A stretch of 64,000 bases of DNA, taken from Myxacorys californica WJT36-NPBG1 (GTDB lineage Bacteria > Cyanobacteriota > Cyanobacteriia > Leptolyngbyales > Leptolyngbyaceae). The stretch's first letter is position 1. Every line of letters begins with the position of its first letter. Positions 57,050 through 64,000 of the stretch are shown here, one piece after another. The stretch is taken from contig JAHHHO010000008.1 of assembly GCA_019359315.1 (NCBI GenBank), positions 1 to 64,000 of the forward strand. Direction: 5' to 3'. A program made the position numbers and the translations under genes. The notes beneath the pieces are model-generated. The model was not told the origin of the DNA. It made no database searches and was given only the letters and a program-made list of their open reading frames with translations.

Positions 57050-58033
57050 CTAAGCCGCGCGAGATTGCAGCGTGAAGCGATCGCGGTTGTGCTGCTCTTC
57101 AAAATCAATGATTGGCCCTTTCGGCACAATCTGATTTGGGTTTACTTGGGTCTGGCTGATGTAATAGTGGCGCTTAATGTGGTCTAAGTTGCACGTCACT
57201 TTGATGTCTGGATGCTGATACAGATCTTTCAGATAGTTCCAGAGATTCGGGTAATCAACAAGCCGTCGTAAATTGCATTTGAAGTGACCGTGATACACCG
57301 AGTCAAATCGGTAGAGGGTTGTGAACATACAGATATCTGCCTCGGTCATTTGGTCGCCACACAAATAACGCTGTTTATCGAGAACGGTTTCCCATCGATC
57401 TAGATGGTCAAATAGTTCTGTCACTGCTTTTTCATAGGCTTTCTGAGATGTAGCAAATCCCGAGCGATAAACACCATTGTTAATTGGAGTATAAATTGCG
57501 TCTATCGTCTCATCTATTTTCTGTTGAAGTTCACGTGGATAAAAATCTATTTTTTTCGTTGCTAATTCTGCAAACTCTACGTCAAACATCCGAATAATTT
57601 CACGAGATTCGTTATTGACGATCGTTTGTTTTTGCTTGTCCCACAATACTGGAACTGTAATGCGCCCCGTGTATTTTGGATCGGCTTTGAGATAAATTTC
57701 TTGCAAACATTGGGCGTGATTGACCGAATCGGGAACTGCGCCCGCCTCGTCAGAAAACATCCAGCCCTTGTCGCTGAGAATTGGATCGACAACCGACATG
57801 CCAATCGCCTCAGTTAAGCCTTTTAGCGATCGCATAATCAGCGTGCGATGCGCCCACGGGCACGCCAACGACACATAAAGATGATATCGTCCTGCCTCTG
57901 GCTTAAATTCGCTAGAGCCGTCGGTTGTTACCCAATCCCGAAACACGGTTGGAGTGCGGTTAAATGCGCCCCCTTGATCCCGTTCGTTCCACTCGGTCGT
58001 CCACTTCCCTTCGATCATTCTGCCTAATGCCAT
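57050..58033 (-). CDS. Glutathionyl-hydroquinone reductase (Xi-class glutathione S-transferase)
   Basis: This 327-aa enzyme of the YqjG/ECM4 group reduces glutathionyl-hydroquinones by a cysteine mechanism. It has the N-terminal thioredoxin-like domain with SLACPWAHRTLIMRSLKGL, the active-site Cys in ACPWAHR, IVNNESREIIRMFD, and a C-terminal helical domain with DQMTEADICMFTTLYRFD. The start is ATG 58033 (MALGRMIEGKW) with AGGGGA upstream; the frame runs to 58060 but the extra residues (MLLLLPGEI) include the ribosome site. It lies 110 bp downstream of the pirin gene, same strand. Confidence 0.93.
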   Translation of the reverse strand: MALGRMIEGKWTTEWNERDQGGAFNRTPTVFRDWVTTDGSSEFKPEAGRYHLYVSLACPWAHRTLIMRSLKGLTEAIGMSVVDPILSDKGWMFSDEAGAVPDSVNHAQCLQEIYLKADPKYTGRITVPVLWDKQKQTIVNNESREIIRMFDVEFAELATKKIDFYPRELQQKIDETIDAIYTPINNGVYRSGFATSQKAYEKAVTELFDHLDRWETVLDKQRYLCGDQMTEADICMFTTLYRFDSVYHGHFKCNLRRLVDYPNLWNYLKDLYQHPDIKVTCNLDHIKRHYYISQTQVNPNQIVPKGPIIDFEEQHNRDRFTLQSRAA

Positions 58034-58111
58034 AATTTCCCCTGGTAGTAGTAATAACAATCGTGATTTTGATACGCCAGTAATAAAACTCTCTTAAGTA
58101 GGTAGGGAGCA

Positions 58112-58133
58112 GCAGAGAATATATATTCTCTGC
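58112..58133. promoter_or_regulatory. 22-bp perfect palindrome between pirin and GST genes
   Basis: GCAGAGAATAT is directly followed by its exact reverse complement. It sits just past the pirin stop codon and about 80 bases before the GST start. It could be an operator for a dimeric regulator of the GST gene or an intercistronic hairpin; no T-run follows in the leftward direction. Confidence 0.55.
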
Positions 58134-58143
58134 CGCAACTGCG

Positions 58144-58839
58144 TTATGCCAAGTCAAACACTAAAACCTCTGTGTCTTCTTGACCCACAAGTTCTAGCGT
58201 TTCTTCGTCATCCAACGCCGCTCCATCGCCTTGATTTAGCAGATGACCATTCAGCGAAACCGAACCGCGTACTACCTGAACCCACGCATGACGATGATCA
58301 AGCGCATGATTGACCTGTTCACCATTTTGCAAAATAGTGCTGTAAAGATTGACATCCTGGTGAATTGTGACCGAGCCATCTCGTCCGTCCTGAGATGCAA
58401 TCAGCCGTAGTTTGCCGCTCTTTTCCGCTTGGCTATACTCTTTCTGCTCGTACCCAGGCTCTAAATCGCGTTGAGATGGCAGCAGCCAAATTTGCAGCAG
58501 GTGAACATTTTCAGATTTGGAGTGATTGTACTCGCTGTGGGTCACTCCCGTTCCAGCGGTCATACGCTGCACTTCGCCAGGGCGAATGATGGAACTGTTG
58601 CCCATGCTATCGCGATGCTCTAACGCGCCCTCCAAGACGTAAGTAATGATCTCCATATCGCGGTGAGCGTGCGTCGGAAATCCTTTGCTTGGTGTGACGC
58701 GGTCTTCGTTGATCACACGCAGGCTCCGAAATCCCATGTGATTCGGGTCGTAGTAATTGGCAAACGAAAAGGTGTGGTAAGTGTTCAACCAGCCGTGATC
58801 TGCGTGTCCCCGCGCGATCGCTTTTCGTAGAGTAATCAT
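58144..58839 (-). CDS. Pirin-family protein (YhhW-like quercetin dioxygenase type)
   Basis: This 231-aa bicupin protein has the pirin start (ITLRKAIARGHADHGWLNTYHTFSF, here partly quoted), FPTHAHRDMEIITYVLEGAL with metal-ligand His pairs, MTAGTGVTHSEYNHS with the third His and following Glu, and LLQIWLLPS. Members bind Fe or similar metals, and some cleave quercetin in vitro. The length matches the compact YhhW type. It lies upstream of the GST gene on the same strand, a pairing that suggests response to quinone or electrophile stress. Confidence 0.93.
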   Translation of the reverse strand: MITLRKAIARGHADHGWLNTYHTFSFANYYDPNHMGFRSLRVINEDRVTPSKGFPTHAHRDMEIITYVLEGALEHRDSMGNSSIIRPGEVQRMTAGTGVTHSEYNHSKSENVHLLQIWLLPSQRDLEPGYEQKEYSQAEKSGKLRLIASQDGRDGSVTIHQDVNLYSTILQNGEQVNHALDHRHAWVQVVRGSVSLNGHLLNQGDGAALDDEETLELVGQEDTEVLVFDLA

Positions 58840-59479
58840 AAGTGAACCCTATGTTTGGATCTAGAATGTACTAACTCGTACTTTCTGACCTAAAGATAGC
58901 ATCTACACTGTTCTAGTGCAAACAATTAATCGAGCAATGTTAAAACCTCATGACAATTATCGGCAGCCTCTTAAACTCCGCGAAGCTGATGCTTCTAGAG
59001 CTAGCGCTAACCCAAATGATGAAACTGATTGAAAGATCCGATTTGCTTTTGGCACTCCGTGGAATCGCGTAAGGGCTCGAAGTACTTCTCTATTATTTCG
59101 AGATTAGTACCGACGGAATTCGCTATTTGGGAAGGCAACATTAGCCATTTGAATGAATTTTTGCTTGACCAATATTTTTCTCAAAATTGAAGCCTACTAC
59201 TCCAAATAAAAATCGTGCAATCACGTATTCTATCTGTGGTTCCCGTGCGGTTCAATTTGACGAAATAAGCGATTCATTTAATAAAGATTTTACAAAGCAT
59301 CCGCAAAACAACGGAATTAGTGATATTGGAAACGCAGGAAATCACGGGGGTTTTAGAAAAAGTTTGTGATTAAATTAGGCGATGGTTAAGTTGCTACAGA
59401 AGCCGGTCTTTGTATCCTGCTATACCACTTAGACTCACTTCTACGGCAGTCCAGTAGTTCTACCCGAATATCCTTAACG
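58840..59479. other. 640-bp gap between pirin and M23 peptidase genes
   Basis: This divergent gap shows no convincing gene. Close to the pirin start the sequence has GTACT direct repeats (about 58868-58882: GTACTAACTCGTACT), a possible regulator site. The centre is AT-rich with stop codons in all frames apart from a 60-codon frame judged to be chance. Confidence 0.55.
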
Positions 59480-60136
59480 ATGGGAAGTAAGATGAAGCCA
59501 GTTAAACCGTCTCTGATCCGATTTGGCGCTGTAGTGAAACGCCTAATGTTGCTTGCAGGAGTTAGCTGTTTAAGCTCAGTTGCTCTAGGATCGAGTCAAA
59601 ATATCGTTGCCGCTCTAGAAACCGGATCGCAGCGTCTAGCGTGGCAAGGTGCTTCGTTTCCGGTGGAAAATTTTCAGGGGTATACCTCTGCATTTGGGTA
59701 TCGTCGGTCTCCTGATGGGTCTTACAATCGGGAGTTTCACCGGGGTTTAGATATGGCAGCCCCCCAAGGTAGTTATATCCGCAGTTGGTGGGCGGGTAAG
59801 GTCATCGAGATCTCTGACAATAGTGCCTGTGGAACCTCGGTTGTGGTTCAGTCTGGCGATTGGATGCATATCTACTGCCACATGCAGGGGCGCATCGAAC
59901 GAGATAGTGGGGGCAGGCGCTATATCAGCGATCGCGCAGGCGGTCTTCAGATTTGGGAAAACCAAGCGATCGCGGCTGGTGCACGAATTGGTCGAGTCGG
60001 TATGACTGGTCGTACTACCGGACCTCATTTGCATTGGGGCTTGAAATATACAGGTCAATGGGTTGACCCTGCTATGGTGCTGCGAGCGATGTATGCAGAG
60101 CAGGGCAGCCAGTCTGTGTCGAGTAGACCTCGGTAA
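59480..60136 (+). CDS. Secreted M23-family (LytM-like) peptidase
   Basis: This 218-aa protein has a signal-like N-terminal helix (VKRLMLLAGVSCLSSVALGS) and one peptidase M23 domain (about 65-205). The zinc ligands are visible in FHRGLDMAAPQGS (His, Asp) and TTGPHLHWGLK (HxH), with a further HIYCHMQG. M23 enzymes cut peptidoglycan cross-bridges or activate amidases in the periplasm. All zinc residues are present, so it is probably active rather than an EnvC-type activator. ATG 59480 or ATG 59492 may be the start; the second has GGGAAG upstream. Confidence 0.9.
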   Translation: MGSKMKPVKPSLIRFGAVVKRLMLLAGVSCLSSVALGSSQNIVAALETGSQRLAWQGASFPVENFQGYTSAFGYRRSPDGSYNREFHRGLDMAAPQGSYIRSWWAGKVIEISDNSACGTSVVVQSGDWMHIYCHMQGRIERDSGGRRYISDRAGGLQIWENQAIAAGARIGRVGMTGRTTGPHLHWGLKYTGQWVDPAMVLRAMYAEQGSQSVSSRPR

Positions 60137-60169
60137 TCTGGAATCAAACCGCTTCATTAGTAAACGCCT

Positions 60170-60206
60170 AAATGCCTCTCCTATCGTTTTGGTAGGAGAG
60201 GCATTT
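60170..60206. terminator. 14-bp perfect stem between convergent M23 and FecR genes
   Basis: AAATGCCTCTCCTA (60170-60183) and TAGGAGAGGCATTT (60193-60206) pair exactly around a 9-nt loop, with T residues on the right. This is a bidirectional terminator. Confidence 0.88.
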
Positions 60207-60242
60207 CTGTCGTTACTCTTATCCTAATCCGGGGTTTCTCGA

Positions 60243-62015
60243 TTAAGGGTTTGTTTGAGCTGGCTGCAAATTAGGAGCCGGAGGATTTACATCTACATTC
60301 ACTTTCACAGCAGGCAGGGTTTCAACTGCAATAGGAACGACCGGAATTTGTGAACTAGGTGCCTCTACAGGTTGGCTGGGCAAAGCTTGAGTCGGGGCTA
60401 GATTTGGAGATGTCACAGGTTGCGGATTAGGAGGAGATGTCACAGGGGTAGAAGGAGGGGTAACCGGATTAGAAGGAGGGGTAACCGGATTAGAAGGAGG
60501 GGTAACCGGATTAGAAGGAGGGGTAACCGGATTCGGAGCATTACCTCCTGCACCAGGGTTAGCTGCACTAGGATCTTTTGTGGCTGCTTGTCCTCCAGTA
60601 GATTCTAGTTGCTGACGCGGATTAGGAGGAGATGTCACAGGTTGCGGATTAGGAGGAGATGTCACAGGGGCAGAAGGGGGAGTAACCGGATTCGGAGCAT
60701 TACCTCCTGCACCAGGGTTAGCATTACCAGGATTAGCATTACCTCCTGCACCAGGGTTAGCATTACCAGGATTAGCATTACCTCCTCCTGCGCCAGGGTT
60801 AGCATTACCTCCTGCACCAGGGTTAGCTGCACTAGGATCTTTTGTGGCTGCTTGTCCTCCAGTAGATTCTAGTTGCTGACGCGGAGGAGTTTGAACTGGG
60901 TTAGGGCTTGGGTTTACGACAGGAGGTTGAGGAGACGGATTTACGACAGGAGGTTGAGGAGACGGATTTACAACAGGAGGTTGAGGAGATGGTGAAGGGC
61001 TGACTATCGGCTGCGGGGTTGGATCACCTGGGTTAGGCTGAATTAATGTAGGTGGTGATGCAGAAGAGCCCGGCTTAGCTTCCTGAGCCGGGGTTTGAGT
61101 GGGCTGTGGGCTTGCCGGTGTAGTAGGTGGTGTTTTATCCGTCGGTTGAGCCGGTTCGCTGGGTGGAGTTTTTCCAACCGTTGCACCCGGAATCTGCGGC
61201 ACGTTCGTGTTTGCAACGGTACTCAAATTGCCATTATTAAACAGGGGTGTTGAACTAGGCGATAGTTTCGTATTGCTAGGATTCTCGATCGTGGCGATCG
61301 GGTCAAGCGGCTTTTGTTGCCGTAAGGCATCTGCGGTCTCTCGCTGAACTGCCGCGATCGCAGGATCAGGACTAATTCTTTCTTTAAGCGGTAAATCTAG
61401 ACCGCGCACCATATCACTGGTTTCGTAAAACGTTGGAATATCAAATCTGTAGCGCCGAATAAATCCAGTCTGATCGACAATTGCCATCTGTCCAGCTTCC
61501 AACGCCTGCTTCTCTCCATTAGCCGCCGTGATCTCCATCGGCCCAGCAGGATTGTTGGTGAGCGCTCCAACTAAGGTGGTTTTGGTTTTCTCGTCATAGC
61601 GCACAAACAGGGCTGATCCCCTGACGCCCGCCGATGCATTGGGCGTATCAATTCGGGTACTGCCTTGACCCGGCTTAATTAATAACAGTACGGTGCCATT
61701 GTTAAGGCGGAAGTTTCGCGTTCCTGGCGTAAATCTAAATAGCGCAAGTTCGCCAACTCTAGCGTAAGATCCATCATTAAAGCGTAGTCCTGCCCGCGAT
61801 CGCTTAGATGTCCAAAGGGCATCTTCGGGAAGCATCTTGTCTCTCACTGAGGCATTCCGCAACCCCTGGTTTCTAGGCTGCAAGCGTACTTGACGAATGA
61901 CCTCACGGATTTCAGCAGATTTGAGCGTTGTCTCAGCACGAACTGGCAGCGAAAATAATGCGGCACTCATTCCATAAAAGGCAGCCGTGACGGTTAGGAA
62001 CAGTTTGGAGGACAT
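60243..62015 (-). CDS. Secreted FecR-domain protein with long Pro/Asn/Gly-rich repeat tail
   Basis: This 590-aa protein has a signal peptide (residues 1-27, cleavage after LPVRA), a FecR-like domain at about 55-190 (FRLNNGTVLLLIKPGQGSTR, GVRGSALFVRYD) and a long low-complexity region (about 255-590). That region holds PVVNPSPQPP, NPGAGGNA and PVTPPSN repeats and a duplicated RQQLESTGGQAATKDPSAAN block. The start is ATG 62015 with AGGAG six bases upstream; the frame extends 18 codons further, which would put the signal peptide inside. No sigma/anti-sigma TM arrangement is seen, so it is more like a secreted or cell-wall FecR protein than a signalling FecR. It is divergent from the barrel-like gene. 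Confidence 0.88.
   Translation of the reverse strand: MSSKLFLTVTAAFYGMSAALFSLPVRAETTLKSAEIREVIRQVRLQPRNQGLRNASVRDKMLPEDALWTSKRSRAGLRFNDGSYARVGELALFRFTPGTRNFRLNNGTVLLLIKPGQGSTRIDTPNASAGVRGSALFVRYDEKTKTTLVGALTNNPAGPMEITAANGEKQALEAGQMAIVDQTGFIRRYRFDIPTFYETSDMVRGLDLPLKERISPDPAIAAVQRETADALRQQKPLDPIATIENPSNTKLSPSSTPLFNNGNLSTVANTNVPQIPGATVGKTPPSEPAQPTDKTPPTTPASPQPTQTPAQEAKPGSSASPPTLIQPNPGDPTPQPIVSPSPSPQPPVVNPSPQPPVVNPSPQPPVVNPSPNPVQTPPRQQLESTGGQAATKDPSAANPGAGGNANPGAGGGNANPGNANPGAGGNANPGNANPGAGGNAPNPVTPPSAPVTSPPNPQPVTSPPNPRQQLESTGGQAATKDPSAANPGAGGNAPNPVTPPSNPVTPPSNPVTPPSNPVTPPSTPVTSPPNPQPVTSPNLAPTQALPSQPVEAPSSQIPVVPIAVETLPAVKVNVDVNPPAPNLQPAQTNP
60450..60890 (-). repeat. In-gene repeats of the FecR protein
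   Basis: A 21-bp unit (reverse complement encodes PVTPPSN) is repeated about four times at 60450-60535. A longer block encoding RQQLESTGGQAATKDPSAAN plus PGAGGNA occurs at about 60534-60620 and again at about 60810-60885, with NPGNANPGAGGNA units between. This is probably a length-variable tract. Confidence 0.85.
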
Positions 62016-62322
62016 AGACGCTCCTATGACAGAGAGAGGACAAAGCAAACCGAAAGTGGACTCATTCAACGCAGGTTTGCCGATTAAACTTTACAGGAAC
62101 TCGGCCTATAGCGAGTAACCTATTTGGGTGAGAATACAGAACTGCATCTTTACGGATACTTTACATCTGATTCTAGAGCCTTGGGTGCCTCACTATATAG
62201 CTTTAAGAACTCTTCATAAAGAATTAGGTGAACGTACTCTGTATCACTGGTATATGCAAGAGTTATAGAAATGTTCCGGAAATCGTTCGTTATTCCTTGC
62301 TGAAGTAAAGCAAGAGTGCTCC

Positions 62323-63969
62323 ATGACAGGCTGTGATCAAATTTCTCGTAATAAGCTCCTCCCGTTTCTATGGCTCTCGCAAAGTGTCTCTCAGGGGCGG
62401 AGACAACAGCAAGTGAACCAGTTTAGCTTTCATAGCTTAGGACAATTTGTATTTTGGGTCAGCTTAGGAGTTTCAACCCCTGTTTGGTCTGCGCCGATGC
62501 CGCTGTCTCAGCAAATTCCGCAAAATCGTGCAGAGAAGCTAGGCACGCTTGAAGTGCGCCTAGCGCCAAAGGCGCAAGCTCCGAAGGACATAGCGCAAAG
62601 CCCAACTTTCAAAAAGCTGGAGTTGTTCAACTCTGAGGCCAATCGCGTAGGAGGGGCTAAAGAGCTGGTTGAGAAGACACAGAGTGAGGAGGTACAGAGC
62701 CAAATTCCCAGTTCATTTAGTCAGACTAGAATCGTTTCGCAAGGAATTCTGAATCAGCCACTACAGAATCCGCTTCAGCCTTCACCGTGTTGGCAATCCT
62801 TGAGTCGATCGCGCTGCTCGTTTCAAGCGAGCCAGGCGCGATTGAAGCAAACCAATTCTGACGGTGCAAACGCCCTGCAAGCGGCGCAAGCTCTCGATCC
62901 AGAATTAGGAATCTTGCGAGTCGCACCGGAGACCGAGCGATCGCAAAATGAACTGGGAACGTTGCAAGTCGCACCAGAGACCGCACAAAACAGCGAGCTA
63001 GGAACGTTGCGAGTTGAGCCAGGGATGGACGACGAGCTAGGAACGTTGCGAGTCGCACCGGAGACGGCACAGCCAGATGAACTGGGAACCCTTGCGCCCC
63101 CTGATCTTAATGCTCAGTCAATTGATGGAGCCGCCGATCCAGAATTAGGAATATTAAGGTTGCAAGAAGACACCGTTCCACAACTTCCAGAACTGCCATC
63201 TCCTACCAAGCAAGCCTCTGTTTTCTTGCTGTCACGAATCGATTATTTTCGTACCACCAATGTTTTCTCGGGCATCGATCCCACCGATGATGGGCTAATC
63301 CGCTCAGGGGTGACGCTGTTTTATGCTCCCCGACTGGGACCTAAGACATTTTTGGTTACATCGATCGATGCAAACTTGATTCGCTACACGACTCTTGGAT
63401 CGACTCGTGCTACTCGCGCTAATAGCCAAGGCTTTCTCAACTATGACGAACTCCGGTTTCGAGCGGGCATTTTTCATCAACTGACCCCTCGCATGTCGGG
63501 GGAAATCGGCTGGAGTAATCAACAACTCTTTACAGCAAAAGAAGGATTGCAAACGATCTTTAGCGGCGATCGCTTCTTAGGTGAAAATGCCCTCCGCATC
63601 GAGTTGAACCGCCAAGATCAAATTGCTCGAAAGCTGACGCTAAATACGTATTATCAGTTTCGCCTAAATTTTTCTGACCCTAACGATCGCAGCCGCCTGA
63701 TCAATTCGCTGACAACATCTTTGAGCTACGACATTACCCCGAAGCTTCAAACCGCGATCGACTATCAAGTTGCGTGGTCACACTTCACTCAGCAGTCGCG
63801 AAATGATGTATTTAACCAGCTTGTGGGGCGTCTGAGCTATACGCTCAATCGGAGCAGCCAAGTCAATGTGTTTACAGGATTTAGCTTTGGCAATTCCTCT
63901 GAGCGTAATATTGATTTTAATGGGTTTGTTTTTGGGGCAGGGCTGGTATTTAACGTGCCACTGTTCTAG
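62323..63969 (+). CDS. Putative outer-membrane beta-barrel protein with ELGTLRV repeats
   Basis: This is 548 aa from ATG 62323. A GTG at 62413 would give a cleaner signal sequence (HSLGQFVFWVSLGVSTPVWS). The middle (about 190-280) carries about six diverged copies of (E)LGTLRVAPETAQ. The C-terminal half (about 290-548) alternates aromatic/polar residues in strand-like blocks (NTYYQFRLNFSDP, ITPKLQTAIDYQVAWSHF, NVFTGFSFGNSS) and ends in the hydrophobic strand FVFGAGLVFNVPLF, typical of outer-membrane barrels. No named family is recognised. It is divergent from the FecR protein gene across a 307-bp region, and both products should be exported. Confidence 0.75.
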   Translation: MTGCDQISRNKLLPFLWLSQSVSQGRRQQQVNQFSFHSLGQFVFWVSLGVSTPVWSAPMPLSQQIPQNRAEKLGTLEVRLAPKAQAPKDIAQSPTFKKLELFNSEANRVGGAKELVEKTQSEEVQSQIPSSFSQTRIVSQGILNQPLQNPLQPSPCWQSLSRSRCSFQASQARLKQTNSDGANALQAAQALDPELGILRVAPETERSQNELGTLQVAPETAQNSELGTLRVEPGMDDELGTLRVAPETAQPDELGTLAPPDLNAQSIDGAADPELGILRLQEDTVPQLPELPSPTKQASVFLLSRIDYFRTTNVFSGIDPTDDGLIRSGVTLFYAPRLGPKTFLVTSIDANLIRYTTLGSTRATRANSQGFLNYDELRFRAGIFHQLTPRMSGEIGWSNQQLFTAKEGLQTIFSGDRFLGENALRIELNRQDQIARKLTLNTYYQFRLNFSDPNDRSRLINSLTTSLSYDITPKLQTAIDYQVAWSHFTQQSRNDVFNQLVGRLSYTLNRSSQVNVFTGFSFGNSSERNIDFNGFVFGAGLVFNVPLF

Positions 63970-64000
63970 GGTGAGCTTCTCACGGTGTGAAGACAAGTAT

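Noticed and set aside
59187-59369. 60-codon plus-strand ORF
   Set aside because: It needs a TTG start without a ribosome site, and its Asn/Lys/Gly-rich sequence has no similarity to anything recognised.
1-64000. tRNA or rRNA genes
   Set aside because: Gaps were read for T-loop-like and rRNA-like sequence and nothing convincing was seen; a covariance-model scan was not possible here.

Overview
The window looks like cyanobacterial chromosome. The octamer GCGATCGC (HIP1) and its halves recur in genes and gaps, and several genes are cyanobacterial markers: ccmO (carboxysome shell), a helical carotenoid protein of the OCP family, a group 3 sigma factor of the SigF type, dapL, and a TamB-family protein. 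A filamentous, Leptolyngbya-like organism fits the gene content, but that is a guess; no rRNA or tRNA gene was seen.

Region 1 (1-27 kb) is a type I secretion and giant-adhesin island. A transposase tail lies at the left edge. A leftward operon follows: parvulin isomerase, then an ABC exporter with degenerate cyclic-nucleotide-like and C39-like domains, then an HlyD adaptor. Divergent from it are a small unknown gene and one 20.2 kb gene (6747 aa) encoding a DUF4347/RTX/Calx-beta/LamG/C-type-lectin/W-rich protein with a C-terminal RTX secretion signal. A 16-bp perfect inverted repeat precedes the giant gene. Hairpins, including a tandem 75-bp duplication with HIP1 stems, follow it. The simplest reading is that the operon exports the giant surface protein.

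Region 2 (27-40 kb) holds mixed housekeeping genes: prolyl oligopeptidase, a dynamin/Era-like GTPase, a DUF2267 protein, a YbjN protein, a solitary helical carotenoid protein, a lipoate-ligase-family protein followed by a glycogen debranching enzyme, a DnaJ without zinc finger, and a Coq4-like protein. A 765-bp gap carrying a six-unit 41-bp repeat array precedes a thioredoxin gene.

Region 3 (40-52 kb) has a 1675-aa TamB-like protein, a pentapeptide-repeat protein translationally coupled to an unknown triple-repeat protein, a VKOR-like membrane protein, a ccmO satellite gene and an MscS-type channel.

Region 4 (52-64 kb) has sigF divergent from a small helical protein, hisA followed by dapL, a coiled-coil protein with a duplicated segment, pirin followed by a glutathionyl-hydroquinone-reductase-type GST with a 22-bp palindrome between them, an M23 peptidase, and a divergent pair made of a FecR-domain proline-rich secreted protein and a putative outer-membrane barrel. 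Convergent gene pairs are usually separated by clear terminator-like hairpins.
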